A model generated the notes under the pieces. That model searched no databases. It saw nothing but the letters and a program-made list of their open reading frames with translations, and had not been told where the DNA came from. A stretch of DNA of 64,000 nucleotides from Streptomyces sp. HUAS MG91. Lineage in GTDB: Bacteria; Actinomycetota; Actinomycetes; Streptomycetales; Streptomycetaceae. Position 1 is the stretch's first letter. The number at the start of each line of letters is the position of its first letter. Below, piece after piece: positions 26,112-34,123 of the stretch. The DNA lies in assembly GCF_040529335.1 (NCBI RefSeq), contig NZ_CP159534.1:1922001-1986000 (forward strand). Direction: 5' to 3'. The position numbers and the translations under genes are program-made.

Positions 26112-27391
26112 GGGTTCACCCCCAGGGTCGGGAAGTCGTGGTCGGTCAGCCAGTGCCGGCCCACGTCGCGCGAGCGCGCCCAGGACGCCTCGACGGCCGT
26201 CTGGTCGGCGTCCTGCCCGAGGTCGGCCGGGGTCGGGCCGATGCGGCGGGCGAGCGGGGCCAGCTTGTCGGTGTCGAAGCCGAAGACCTCGGCGGCGGCG
26301 AGGCCGAGCATGCGGCGGGTCTCGTCGACCGGGATGTCGTGGAAGGTTTTCTTCAGCCACGCGCGCGTATCGGGCCACGTGCCCTCGGGGTGCGGGAAGT
26401 CGCTGCCCCACAGGATGTTGTCGACGCCGATCTCGTAGCGCTGGGCGAGTTCGCGGCGCTTGGTGTTGGTGGCGCAGATGAAGACCTGCCGGTCCAGGTA
26501 CTCGTGCGGCGGACGCTTCAGCTCGGCGAACGGCGAGAGTTTCTTGCCGCCGTGGGCGCCCAGGTAGAGGCGGTCCATGAACCAGAGCAGATTGGGCAGC
26601 CACCAGCAGCCCGACTCGGCGATGCCGAACCTCAGGCCCGGGTGCCGCTCGAAGACGCCGGACCACAGCAGGAACCAGAGCGGTCGCGCGGGCCACCAGG
26701 TCACCTCGCTCACGTAGATGCCGAGGTGATCGCCGTACTCGTGGCGCGGCGCGGCTCCCGAGTGCGTCACGACCGGCATCCCGCACTCGGCCGCCGCCGC
26801 CCACACGGGGTCGTAGCGGCTCGCGTGGTACGGGTCGTGGTCGACCCACATGGAGGGGATCATCAGGGCGCCGAGCCCCGACTCCTTGGCGCGGTGCACC
26901 TCGGCGACGACCTTCTCCGGGTCGGCCGTGATCGGCAGCAGCGCGACACCGCAGTGCCGTTCGGGATTCTGCCCGACGAACTCCGCGAGCCACCTGTTGT
27001 GGGCCTGGGCTCCGGCCATGCCGAGCTCGGGGTCCTGGTCGCCGGAGAGGCCGAGCCCGACCCCGAAGGGCGCCGCCGTCTGGCTGTCCACGGCGTCCGC
27101 GTCGGGGAAGACGACCTCGGCGGCCACCCCGTCGCCGTCGAGCTCCTTCAGGCGCTGCGCCGCGTCCCAACCGCCGCGCAGGCCCTCCTCGTTGTCCTGG
27201 AACCACTTCGCGGCGAACGCGTCGTTGCGGATGCCGAGCCGGGTCGCCTCCTCGCGGCGCTTGTCCCGCTCCCCGAGGAAGTCGTCGAAGGCACGGTGGA
27301 AACGGCTGTCCAGATAGGGCCGGTACTCCTCGGTGGGCAGTCCGGCGTGGCAGTCGGAGGAGATGATCAGGTACGGGTCCTGGTCGCTCAT
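26108..27391 (-). CDS. Amidohydrolase-2 family protein (operon gene 3)
   Basis: 427 residues, same family as the next gene. N-terminal ISSDCHAGLPTEEYRPYL, VVTHSGAAP in the middle (metal-site His), SGCWWLPNLLWFMDRL, and the catalytic Asp in ILWGSDFPHPEGTWP. Both tandem copies keep the Asp and His ligands, so both look active. ATG at 27391, 22 bases after the SDR stop. Part of the TetR-facing operon. Confidence 0.85.
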   Translation of the reverse strand: MSDQDPYLIISSDCHAGLPTEEYRPYLDSRFHRAFDDFLGERDKRREEATRLGIRNDAFAAKWFQDNEEGLRGGWDAAQRLKELDGDGVAAEVVFPDADAVDSQTAAPFGVGLGLSGDQDPELGMAGAQAHNRWLAEFVGQNPERHCGVALLPITADPEKVVAEVHRAKESGLGALMIPSMWVDHDPYHASRYDPVWAAAAECGMPVVTHSGAAPRHEYGDHLGIYVSEVTWWPARPLWFLLWSGVFERHPGLRFGIAESGCWWLPNLLWFMDRLYLGAHGGKKLSPFAELKRPPHEYLDRQVFICATNTKRRELAQRYEIGVDNILWGSDFPHPEGTWPDTRAWLKKTFHDIPVDETRRMLGLAAAEVFGFDTDKLAPLARRIGPTPADLGQDADQTAVEASWARSRDVGRHWLTDHDFPTLGVNP

Positions 27392-27413
27392 CGTGCGTCC
27401 CTCCTCGGAGGTG

Positions 27414-28298
27414 TCAGTCGAGAATGAAGCTCTCCAGATACGCCGGGTTCGCCCGGTCCAGCATCGACTGCGAGCGCGCCCGGATCTGCCGGTCGCTGTG
27501 GTCGCTCTCGGGCAGCAGCCAGAAGCGGTCCGCCGCGATGCCCTCCGCGACGAGGTCGGCCACCTCCTCGACGGGCGTGAACGCGACCTCCTTGCCGGAC
27601 GCCTTCATCGCCGCCTCCCACTGGTCGAGGCTGCGGTAGGGCGTCCGGCGCGGGCGCTCCTTGGCGAACCGGTCGGGCCGGTTGCGGTGCGACTCCCACA
27701 ACCCGGTGCGCAGCATGTGGGGGCCGGGGAAGAGCACCGAGGCGCCCACGCGCGCGTGCTCCGCCCTCAGATGCGCGTACAGCGACTCGGTCAGCGTCAC
27801 GACGGCGGCCTTCGTGACCGCGTAGACGGAGGCCGTCGGCAGCGGTGCGATGCCGCCGTCGCCGGAGGAGGTGTTGACGACGTGGCCCGGCTCGCCGCCC
27901 GCGATCATGCGGGGCACGAACGCCTGGACGCCGTGGAAGACACCCCACACGTTGACGTTGAACGCCCACTTCCAGTCGTTGGGTTCGTGCTCCCACATGC
28001 GGCCCTCGGCGCCCGAGCCGACGCCCGCGTTGTTGCACAGCACATGGCAGGCGCCGAACGTGGCGTACGTGTCCTCGGCGAGCGCCAGGACCTGTTCGCG
28101 CTCCCCGACGTCGACCACGCGCGCGTGCACGACCGCGCCGTCCGCCCGCAGTTCGCCGGCGGCCGCTTCGAGGGCGCCCTTCTCGACGTCGGCGAGGACC
28201 ACCTTCAGGCCGTCCGCCGCGAACCGCCGTGCCATCGCAAGTCCGATGCCGCTCGCCGCGCCCGTGACGACGGCGACCTGTCCCTCCCGCAGCTCCAT
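27414..28298 (-). CDS. SDR-family oxidoreductase (operon gene 2)
   Basis: 294-residue classical SDR. TGAASGIG cofactor motif, NNAGVGSG, catalytic Ser in NTSSGDGGI, and Tyr/Lys in YAVTKAAV (YxxxK). The C-terminal extension of ~50 residues includes DRFWLLPESDHSDRQIRARS, typical of a subgroup of actinobacterial steroid/terpenoid-type SDRs. Probably NAD(H)-dependent oxidation of a ring or side-chain alcohol. One base separates it from the preceding acetoacetate-decarboxylase-like gene, so translation is coupled. Confidence 0.87.
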   Translation of the reverse strand: MELREGQVAVVTGAASGIGLAMARRFAADGLKVVLADVEKGALEAAAGELRADGAVVHARVVDVGEREQVLALAEDTYATFGACHVLCNNAGVGSGAEGRMWEHEPNDWKWAFNVNVWGVFHGVQAFVPRMIAGGEPGHVVNTSSGDGGIAPLPTASVYAVTKAAVVTLTESLYAHLRAEHARVGASVLFPGPHMLRTGLWESHRNRPDRFAKERPRRTPYRSLDQWEAAMKASGKEVAFTPVEEVADLVAEGIAADRFWLLPESDHSDRQIRARSQSMLDRANPAYLESFILD

Positions 28299-28299
28299 G

Positions 28300-29097
28300 T
28301 CAGACGCTCCCCTCGGGCGGGCCGTCGAGGATCTGCTGCGGGTCGTCGTAGCGCTGGTGGATGTACGGGAGCAGGGCCTGGGCGCTGACCCGCTCGACGA
28401 CCCTGCCCTTCTGGTCGGTGGTCTTCTCGCCGATGGTGATCTCGACCAGGGTGCGCACGGGAAGGTCGGCGACCGGGTCGTACATGGATTCGCGCAGGAC
28501 GACGTCGCCGGTGATCCGCTCCAGCTTCCTGACCTTCTCGTTGCGCAGGCAGTGCACGAGCACCGGGTCCGCGTCGAAGCCCGAACCGTCCACGGCGGGC
28601 AGGAACTTGAAGTAGAAGTCCGTCTTCTGCGACGGCTCGGGCACCGGCAGGGTGCCGCTGACCGCGCCGCGCACCTCCACGAACGCGATGCCGTGCCGGG
28701 CGAGCGCGGCCCGCACCACCAGGCCGTCGCGCTCCACGGTGACCTCGCCGAGCTTCTTGGGTTCGCCGAAGACCTCGCGGCCCCCGACGAGAGCCCGCTC
28801 GTGGGTCATCGGCATGACGAGCGGGTACCAGCCCCGCACTCCCCCGTGCTCGGCGGCGACGGCGACCGAGCCCGCGCCCAGCGGATAGCCCGGCAGGTCG
28901 ACCTTGCTGATGTTGGCCCGCACCAGGGGCCGCTCGGCCGGCTTGAGCGGCGGCGGCAGCACCGCGGCCACCGCGTCCGGATCGGACTCCCACACGGCGA
29001 CCACGCCGGTGGACCAGATGTCGGGGAGCTTGCTGCTCGCGGTGCGCGCGGCGGCGATCTCCGCCTCGGTGCGCGCTCCGTACCGTACGCGTGCCAT
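28300..29097 (-). CDS. Acetoacetate decarboxylase-like protein (operon gene 1)
   Basis: 265 residues of the ADC fold. The Schiff-base Lys region of ADC is recognisable in VFGEPKKLGEV (two adjacent Lys), and YPLVMPMTHERALVGGRE precedes it, as in the family. ADC-like proteins include true decarboxylases and aldolase-dehydratases, so the reaction is uncertain. First gene of a four-gene minus-strand operon with an SDR and two amidohydrolases, which suggests degradation or modification of a carboxylated aromatic or terpenoid compound. A palindrome 50 bases upstream is the likely control site. Confidence 0.82.
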   Translation of the reverse strand: MARVRYGARTEAEIAAARTASSKLPDIWSTGVVAVWESDPDAVAAVLPPPLKPAERPLVRANISKVDLPGYPLGAGSVAVAAEHGGVRGWYPLVMPMTHERALVGGREVFGEPKKLGEVTVERDGLVVRAALARHGIAFVEVRGAVSGTLPVPEPSQKTDFYFKFLPAVDGSGFDADPVLVHCLRNEKVRKLERITGDVVLRESMYDPVADLPVRTLVEITIGEKTTDQKGRVVERVSAQALLPYIHQRYDDPQQILDGPPEGSV

Positions 29098-29147
29098 GTC
29101 GTACCGCCCTTCGTCCGTGACGTGTCGGGGGTCGTGCGCTCGGCGCC

Positions 29148-29162
29148 TGTAACACAGTTACA
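29148..29162. promoter_or_regulatory. Perfect palindrome, probable TetR operator
   Basis: TGTAAC-ACA-GTTACA (29148-29162), six-base arms and a three-base spacer, in the 120-base gap between the divergent TetR gene (29218) and the operon (29097). Size and position are as expected for a TetR-family operator controlling both sides. Confidence 0.7.
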
Positions 29163-29217
29163 CCGGCGACGATGAAGGGTAAAGACACGTGCACCGACGG
29201 AAGTCGAGGGGGCAGGG

Positions 29218-29850
29218 ATGGCACGCACTCCGCTCACCCGGGACGAGGTCCTGTCCGTCGCGGGCGACCTCGTCAAGCAGCACGGCCCCGAGGCGCTGTC
29301 GATGCGCAAGCTGGCCGCCGAGCTCGGCACGGCCGTCACCTCGATCTACTGGCACGTGGGCAACCGCGAGTCGCTGCTCGACGCCCTCGTCCAGCGCACC
29401 GTCGCCGACCTCGGCACGATCCGGCCGCGCGGGAGCGGTCCGCAGGAGCGCGTGGTGTCGATCGCCCGCACCCTGCGCCGGCAGCTGCGCGCCCACCCCC
29501 ACCTGGTGGCGATGGTGCACGAGCGCGGCCTGACCGAGCACATGTTCCTGCCGGTGCAACAGGCCCTCGTGCACGAGGCGCACGCGGCGAAGCTGCGCGG
29601 GGCGGACGCGGCCGAGGCCGTGCGGGCGGTGCTCTTCCAGGTCGTCGGACACGTCCTGGTGGAGCGCAACAGGGAGCGCGCGCCGGTGCAGCGGCCCGGC
29701 GAGGAGGAGCTGTGGGCCGGGGCGAAGGCGGTCGCCGCCGAGGACGACCGGGCACTCGCCCGCGCGCTGGCCGCCCCGGTGGACTCGGAGCGGCTCTTCG
29801 ACACCTCCGTGCACGCTCTGGTGAAGTCGCTGCTCGGTCCGGCCACTTGA
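29218..29850 (+). CDS. TetR/AcrR-family transcriptional regulator
   Basis: 210 residues. N-terminal HTH: LTRDEVLSVAGDLVKQHGPEALSMRKLAAELGTAVTSIYWHVGNRESLLDALV (residues 5-58), with the YWHV recognition helix end typical of TetR proteins with a TetR_C-like ligand domain. The C-terminal half is an Ala-rich helical ligand domain. ATG at 29218 with GGCAGGG just upstream. Divergent from the acetoacetate-decarboxylase/SDR/amidohydrolase operon, with a perfect palindrome between, so autoregulation and operon repression relieved by an intermediate are likely. Confidence 0.9.
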   Translation: MARTPLTRDEVLSVAGDLVKQHGPEALSMRKLAAELGTAVTSIYWHVGNRESLLDALVQRTVADLGTIRPRGSGPQERVVSIARTLRRQLRAHPHLVAMVHERGLTEHMFLPVQQALVHEAHAAKLRGADAAEAVRAVLFQVVGHVLVERNRERAPVQRPGEEELWAGAKAVAAEDDRALARALAAPVDSERLFDTSVHALVKSLLGPAT

Positions 29851-29941
29851 GCCGGGGCCGGACCGGCCGGTGTCCGGAAGGCGCGCGAGAAGGGGACGGC
29901 GGCGACCGCGGTGTCAGTGAGGGCCCGTATCCTCAGGGACC

Positions 29942-30928
29942 ATGCTCGAAGACCGCCCGACCGCAGCGTCCGCAGCCCCCTGGCCGGCCGCGTATCCGCA
30001 GGGATACGCGGTCGTCGACGTGGAGACCACCGGCCTCTCCAGGGACGACCGGATAATCTCGGCCGCCGTCTACCGCCTGGACGCCCGCGGCGAGGTCGAG
30101 GACCACTGGTACACCCTGGTCAACCCGGAGCGGGACCCGGGCCCGGTCTGGATCCACGGCCTCACGAACGACGTCCTGGCGGGGGCGCCGCTCTTCCCGG
30201 AGATCGCCGAGGAGTTCGCCGCGCGCCTGGACGGCCGCGTCCTGGTCGCGCACAACGCGGTGTTCGACTGGTCGATGATCTCCCGCGAGTACGCGCGGGC
30301 GCGGCGCACCGCCCCCGTCCGGCAGCGGCTGTGCACCATCGCGCTGTCCAAGGAGCTGGGCCTGCCGCTGCCCAACCACAAGCTGGAGTCGCTGGCCGCG
30401 CACTTCGGCGTCGTGCAGGAGCACGCGCACCACGCGCTGGACGACGCGCGGGTGCTCGCCGAGGCGTTCCGCCCGAGCCTGACCGCGGCCGCCGGGCGCA
30501 ACATGCGGCTGCCGCTCCTGGAGTGCCGCCCGCTCACCGAGTGGGCCGAGCAGTCCGTGCCGCGCCAGCAGCAGTCCTCGTACCGGGGCGGCGGCGCCTC
30601 GGCCGGCTGGCGTCCCTCGCGCAAGCGGCCGGCGTGCCCGTACCCGAACCCGGGCCGGTACGAACCGGGCAAGCCGCTCAAACAGGGCATGCGGGTCGCG
30701 TTCTCCGGGGACACCTCGGTCGACCGGGAGCTCCTGGAGGACCGGGCGGTCGAGGCGGGCCTGCACGTGGCGACGAGCCTGTCACGGCTGACCAGCCTGC
30801 TGGTGACCAACGACCCGGACTCGTACACGTCGAAGGCCGTGAAGGCGAAGCAGTTCGGAACGCCGGTCGTGGACGAGGCGGCGTTCGGCCAGCTCCTCCA
30901 GGACGTGGCCGACGCGGACAAGAAGTAA
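29942..30928 (+). CDS. DEDDh 3'-5' exonuclease with C-terminal BRCT domain
   Basis: 328 residues. N-terminal exonuclease domain (residues ~20-180): ExoI VVDVETTGLS (Asp, Glu), ExoII AHNAVFDWSMI, ExoIII HHALDDARV (His and Asp), matching DnaQ/epsilon-type enzymes. A proline/serine-rich linker leads to a BRCT domain (~248-325: GMRVAFSGDTSVDRELLEDRAVEAGL...LVTNDPDSYTSKAVKAKQFGTPVV). BRCT-exonuclease fusions are common in actinobacteria and likely act in DNA repair or processing. ATG 29942 follows a TATCCT -10-like box by 8 bases, which suggests a leaderless mRNA. Confidence 0.9.
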   Translation: MLEDRPTAASAAPWPAAYPQGYAVVDVETTGLSRDDRIISAAVYRLDARGEVEDHWYTLVNPERDPGPVWIHGLTNDVLAGAPLFPEIAEEFAARLDGRVLVAHNAVFDWSMISREYARARRTAPVRQRLCTIALSKELGLPLPNHKLESLAAHFGVVQEHAHHALDDARVLAEAFRPSLTAAAGRNMRLPLLECRPLTEWAEQSVPRQQQSSYRGGGASAGWRPSRKRPACPYPNPGRYEPGKPLKQGMRVAFSGDTSVDRELLEDRAVEAGLHVATSLSRLTSLLVTNDPDSYTSKAVKAKQFGTPVVDEAAFGQLLQDVADADKK

Positions 30929-31030
30929 CGCCCGTACCGCACGGGACATTGGCGACAGACGGGTGATTTGCGGGGCGAGTCGCCCCGCGCCCGCTCGCTC
31001 ATCGGGGTCCGCGCCCGCACCCTGTGGCGC

Positions 31031-31264
31031 ATGGCACGTTGCGAGGTCTGCGGAAACGACTACGGCATGTCGTTCGAGGTGCACGCGCAGGGCGCGATTC
31101 ACGTCTTCGACTGTTTCTCCTGCGCCATCCACCGCATGGCGCCCATCTGCGAGCACTGCCGCTCGCGGATCATCGGGCAGGGCGTCGAGGTGGAGGGCCA
31201 CTGGTACTGCGGGGCGCACTGCTCCCGCTCCGAGGGGCGGGTGGGCATCGTCGACAAGGTCTGA
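31031..31264 (+). CDS. Small eight-cysteine zinc-finger protein
   Basis: 77 residues. Cys pairs C4/C7, C28/C31, C40/C43 and the C60-x2-H63-C64 cluster form two probable treble-clef or LIM-like zinc sites. The pattern CEVCGNDY...DCFSCAIHRMAPICEHC is conserved among actinobacteria as I remember it; some entries call it a metallothionein, which the spacing does not really support. ATG at 31031 preferred because the first Cys follows at once; an upstream GTG region adds only variable residues. Role unknown; protein or nucleic acid binding are both possible. Confidence 0.75.
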   Translation: MARCEVCGNDYGMSFEVHAQGAIHVFDCFSCAIHRMAPICEHCRSRIIGQGVEVEGHWYCGAHCSRSEGRVGIVDKV

Positions 31265-31310
31265 GCCCCTACAGCATCCCGCCGCCCAAGCCGGGCACAC
31301 CCCCCTGAAA

Positions 31311-31345
31311 ACACCCCATGGCCGAGCGGTACCGTCATGGGGTGT
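31311..31345 (+). promoter_or_regulatory. Inverted repeat over the SURF1 gene starts
   Basis: ACACCCCATG (31311-31320) pairs with CATGGGGTGT (31336-31345), ten perfect bases around a 15-base loop. It contains both the ATG at 31318 and the GTG at 31342, so it could be an operator or a start-masking hairpin. Confidence 0.5.
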
Positions 31346-32139
31346 ACCGCTTCCTGTTGACTCGGCAGTGGGTGATCCTCACGCTGGTCGCCCTCGTCCT
31401 CATCCCCACGATGATCCGGCTGGGCATCTGGCAGATGCACCGGCACGACGAGCGCGCCGCACGCAATCAGCTGGTCACGGACGCGCTGAAGGCGAAGCCG
31501 GTCCCCGTCGAGGATCTGGCGTCCGTCGGGCACACCGTCACCAGCAAGGAGCGCTACCGCACCGTCACGGCCACCGGCCGTTTCGACACCGACGACGAGG
31601 TCGTCGTGCGCCGCCGCGTCAACTCCAACGACGAGGTCGGGTACCACGTCCTGACCCCGTTCGTCCTGAAGGACGGCAAGGTCCTGCTGGTCAACCGGGG
31701 CTGGGTCCCCGACAGCGGCAGCCAGACCGCCTTCCCCAAGATCCCCGCGCCGCCGCGCGGCGAGGTCACCCTCCAGGGCCGGCTGATGCCCGACGAGACG
31801 ACCGCGGCCAGCGGCATCAAGAACCTCAAGGGTCTGCCCGACCGCCAGGTCATGCTGGTCAACAGCAAGCAGGAGGCGAAGCGCCTCGGCGGCGGCACCC
31901 AGGTGCTCGGCGGATACATCGCGCAGACCTCGCCCGCGCCCAAGGGCGATGTCCCCGAGCAGCTGGGGTCGCCCGGCAAGGAGGACGCCGCGCTGAACTT
32001 CGCGTACGCCTACCAGTGGTGGCTGTTCGCCGCGGCGGTGCCCGTGGGCTGGGTGGTCCTGCTCCGCCGCGAGCTGCGCGACCGGCGGAGCAAGAAGGAC
32101 GACGAGCCCGTGGACGAGGTGACCCCGGCCGCCGTCTAG
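31342..32139 (+). CDS. SURF1-family cytochrome oxidase assembly protein
   Basis: 265 residues from the GTG at 31342 (an ATG at 31318 would add eight). Layout is the SURF1 fold: N-terminal helix VILTLVALVLIPTMIRLGIWQ, an external domain with NRGWVP and GEVTLQGRLMP, and a C-terminal helix WWLFAAAVPVGWVVLLRREL. SURF1 (Shy1) helps insert heme a into cytochrome c oxidase subunit I. The conserved family opening YRFLLTRQWV begins at the GTG, which is why I chose it. No ctaD or other oxidase genes are adjacent. A strong terminator follows. Confidence 0.9.
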   Translation: MYRFLLTRQWVILTLVALVLIPTMIRLGIWQMHRHDERAARNQLVTDALKAKPVPVEDLASVGHTVTSKERYRTVTATGRFDTDDEVVVRRRVNSNDEVGYHVLTPFVLKDGKVLLVNRGWVPDSGSQTAFPKIPAPPRGEVTLQGRLMPDETTAASGIKNLKGLPDRQVMLVNSKQEAKRLGGGTQVLGGYIAQTSPAPKGDVPEQLGSPGKEDAALNFAYAYQWWLFAAAVPVGWVVLLRRELRDRRSKKDDEPVDEVTPAAV

Positions 32140-32142
32140 GCC

Positions 32143-32201
32143 GTGTGTCGAAAGTCCTGCCGTCCGCCCGGAGGGCGGGGCAGGCAGGACTTTCGACACA
32201 C
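32143..32201 (+). terminator. Long perfect-stem terminator after SURF1 gene
   Basis: A 19-base arm at 32143-32161 pairs perfectly with 32183-32201, and inner CCGCCC/GGGCGG extends it to about 25 pairs. The arm sequence (centre TCGAAAGTCCTGCC) is one I have often seen in Streptomyces intergenic regions, so it is probably a family of dispersed terminator-like repeats. Confidence 0.85.
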
Positions 32202-32322
32202 GCCCTAGGGCCCGTCCGGTGCGGCCCGTGCTCGGCCGGGCGGTTGATGATCGTCGTGCGTACCGGTTGTGTGTGACCGCTCGTGCAGTTCCTCGCGTCC
32301 TTGACGGGGCAACCGCAACGAT

Positions 32323-34119
32323 ATGCATCGACCCATCGAGGACTACGCGCTCGTCGGCGACGAACAGACCGCCGCCCTGATCTCCCGGGACGGCTCCGTC
32401 GACTGGCTGTGTCTGCCGCGCTTCGACTCGCCCGCCTGTTTCTCCGCGCTGCTCGGCGACGAGGAGAACGGGCACTGGCGGATCGCCCCGAAGGACGTCG
32501 GCGGGGAGTGCGCCCGGCGCGCCTACCGGCCCGGCTCCCTCGTGCTCGACACCGAGTGGGACACCGCCGACGGCAGCGTCCGGGTCACCGATTTCATGCC
32601 GCAGCGCGACCAGGCGCCCGACCTCGTCCGCATCGTCGAGGGGATCAGCGGCCGGGTCACCGTCCACAGCGAACTGCGGCTGCGCTTCGACTACGGCTCC
32701 GTCGTGCCGTGGATGCGCCGTGTGGACGGACACCGGGTGGCCGTCGCCGGACCGGACTCGGCGTGGCTGCGCAGCGAGCCCGACGTGCACAGCTGGGGCA
32801 AGGACTTCGCCACGCACGCGGAGTTCACGGTCGAGGAGGGCGAGCGGGTCGCCTTCGTGCTGACCTGGCACCCCTCGCACGAGGAACGTCCGGCCCTCGT
32901 CGACCCGTACGAGTCCCTGGAGCACAGCCTGGAGGACTGGCGGGCCTGGGCCGGCCACTGCTCCTACGACGGGCCGCACCGGGACGCCGTACTGCGCTCC
33001 CTGCTGACGCTCAAGGCCCTCACCTACGCGCCGACCGGCGGCATCGTCGCCGCGCCGACCACCTCGCTGCCGGAGGAGATCGGCGGCGTACGGAACTGGG
33101 ACTACCGCTACTGCTGGCTGCGGGACTCGACTCTCACGCTCGGCGCGCTGCTGTCCGCGGGCTATCTGGAGGAGGCCAGGGCCTGGCGCGACTGGCTGCT
33201 GCGGGCCGCCGCGGGCAACCCCGCCGACCTGCAGATCATGTACGGGCTCGCGGGCGAACGGCGGCTGCCCGAGCAGGAGCTGCACTGGCTGGACGGCTTC
33301 CGCGCCTCCCGTCCCGTACGCACCGGGAACGAGGCCGTACGGCAGTTGCAGCTCGACGTGTACGGCGAGGTGGTCGACTCGCTGGCGCTGGCCCGCCGTT
33401 CGGGTCTGGAGGCGGGACCGCACGCCTGGCAGCTGCAACTGGCGCTGCTCGACTTCCTCCAGGACGCGTGGTCCGAACCCGACGAGGGGCTGTGGGAGGT
33501 GCGCGGGCAGCGCCGCCACTTCGTCCACTCGAAGGTGATGGCCTGGGTCGCGGTGGACCGCACCGTACGGTCGATGGAGGAGGATCCGCGGCTGCCCGGC
33601 GACATCGACAGGCTGCGCAAACTGCGCGACACCATCCACCGCGATGTGTGCGAGCGCGGGTACGACGCCGAGCGCGGCACGTTCACCCAGTACTACGGAT
33701 CCCGGGAACTCGACGCGGCCCTGCTGCTCCTGCCCCGGGCGGGGTTCCTGCCCGCCGACGATCCGCGGATCGTCGGTACGGTCGACGCGGTGCAGCGGGA
33801 GCTGTCGCACAAGGGGCTGCTGCGCCGCTACAGCACGACCGGGTCGGAGGTCGACGGCCTGCCGGGCGACGAGGGCGCCTTCCTCGTCTGCTCCTTCTGG
33901 CTGGCCGACGCGCTGCACATGATCGGCCGGAGCGAGGAGGCGCGGGAGCTGTTCGAGCGGCTGCTGGCGCTGCGCAACGACGTCGGCCTGCTCGCCGAGG
34001 AGTACGACCCCGTGGCAGGCCGGCAGCTGGGCAACTTCCCGCAGGCCTTCAGCCACATCGGACTCGTGAACACCGCGATGACCCTGTTCGCGCACGAGCC
34101 GCACGGAGAGGCAGGATAG
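32323..34119 (+). CDS. Glycoside hydrolase family 15 protein (glucoamylase/trehalase type)
   Basis: 598 residues, cytosolic (no signal peptide). N-terminal beta-rich domain opens IEDYALVGDEQTAALISRDGSVDWLCLPRFDSPACF, typical of GH15 trehalase-like enzymes. The (alpha/alpha)6 domain follows with NWDYRYCWLRDSTLTLGALL. Actinobacterial members include trehalases (alpha,alpha-trehalose to glucose), which would fit trehalose storage in Streptomyces spores; glucodextranase or glucoamylase activity is possible. ATG at 32323. Its stop is four bases from the next gene (SDR), so they form an operon. Confidence 0.88.
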   Translation: MHRPIEDYALVGDEQTAALISRDGSVDWLCLPRFDSPACFSALLGDEENGHWRIAPKDVGGECARRAYRPGSLVLDTEWDTADGSVRVTDFMPQRDQAPDLVRIVEGISGRVTVHSELRLRFDYGSVVPWMRRVDGHRVAVAGPDSAWLRSEPDVHSWGKDFATHAEFTVEEGERVAFVLTWHPSHEERPALVDPYESLEHSLEDWRAWAGHCSYDGPHRDAVLRSLLTLKALTYAPTGGIVAAPTTSLPEEIGGVRNWDYRYCWLRDSTLTLGALLSAGYLEEARAWRDWLLRAAAGNPADLQIMYGLAGERRLPEQELHWLDGFRASRPVRTGNEAVRQLQLDVYGEVVDSLALARRSGLEAGPHAWQLQLALLDFLQDAWSEPDEGLWEVRGQRRHFVHSKVMAWVAVDRTVRSMEEDPRLPGDIDRLRKLRDTIHRDVCERGYDAERGTFTQYYGSRELDAALLLLPRAGFLPADDPRIVGTVDAVQRELSHKGLLRRYSTTGSEVDGLPGDEGAFLVCSFWLADALHMIGRSEEARELFERLLALRNDVGLLAEEYDPVAGRQLGNFPQAFSHIGLVNTAMTLFAHEPHGEAG

Positions 34120-34123
34120 AGCC

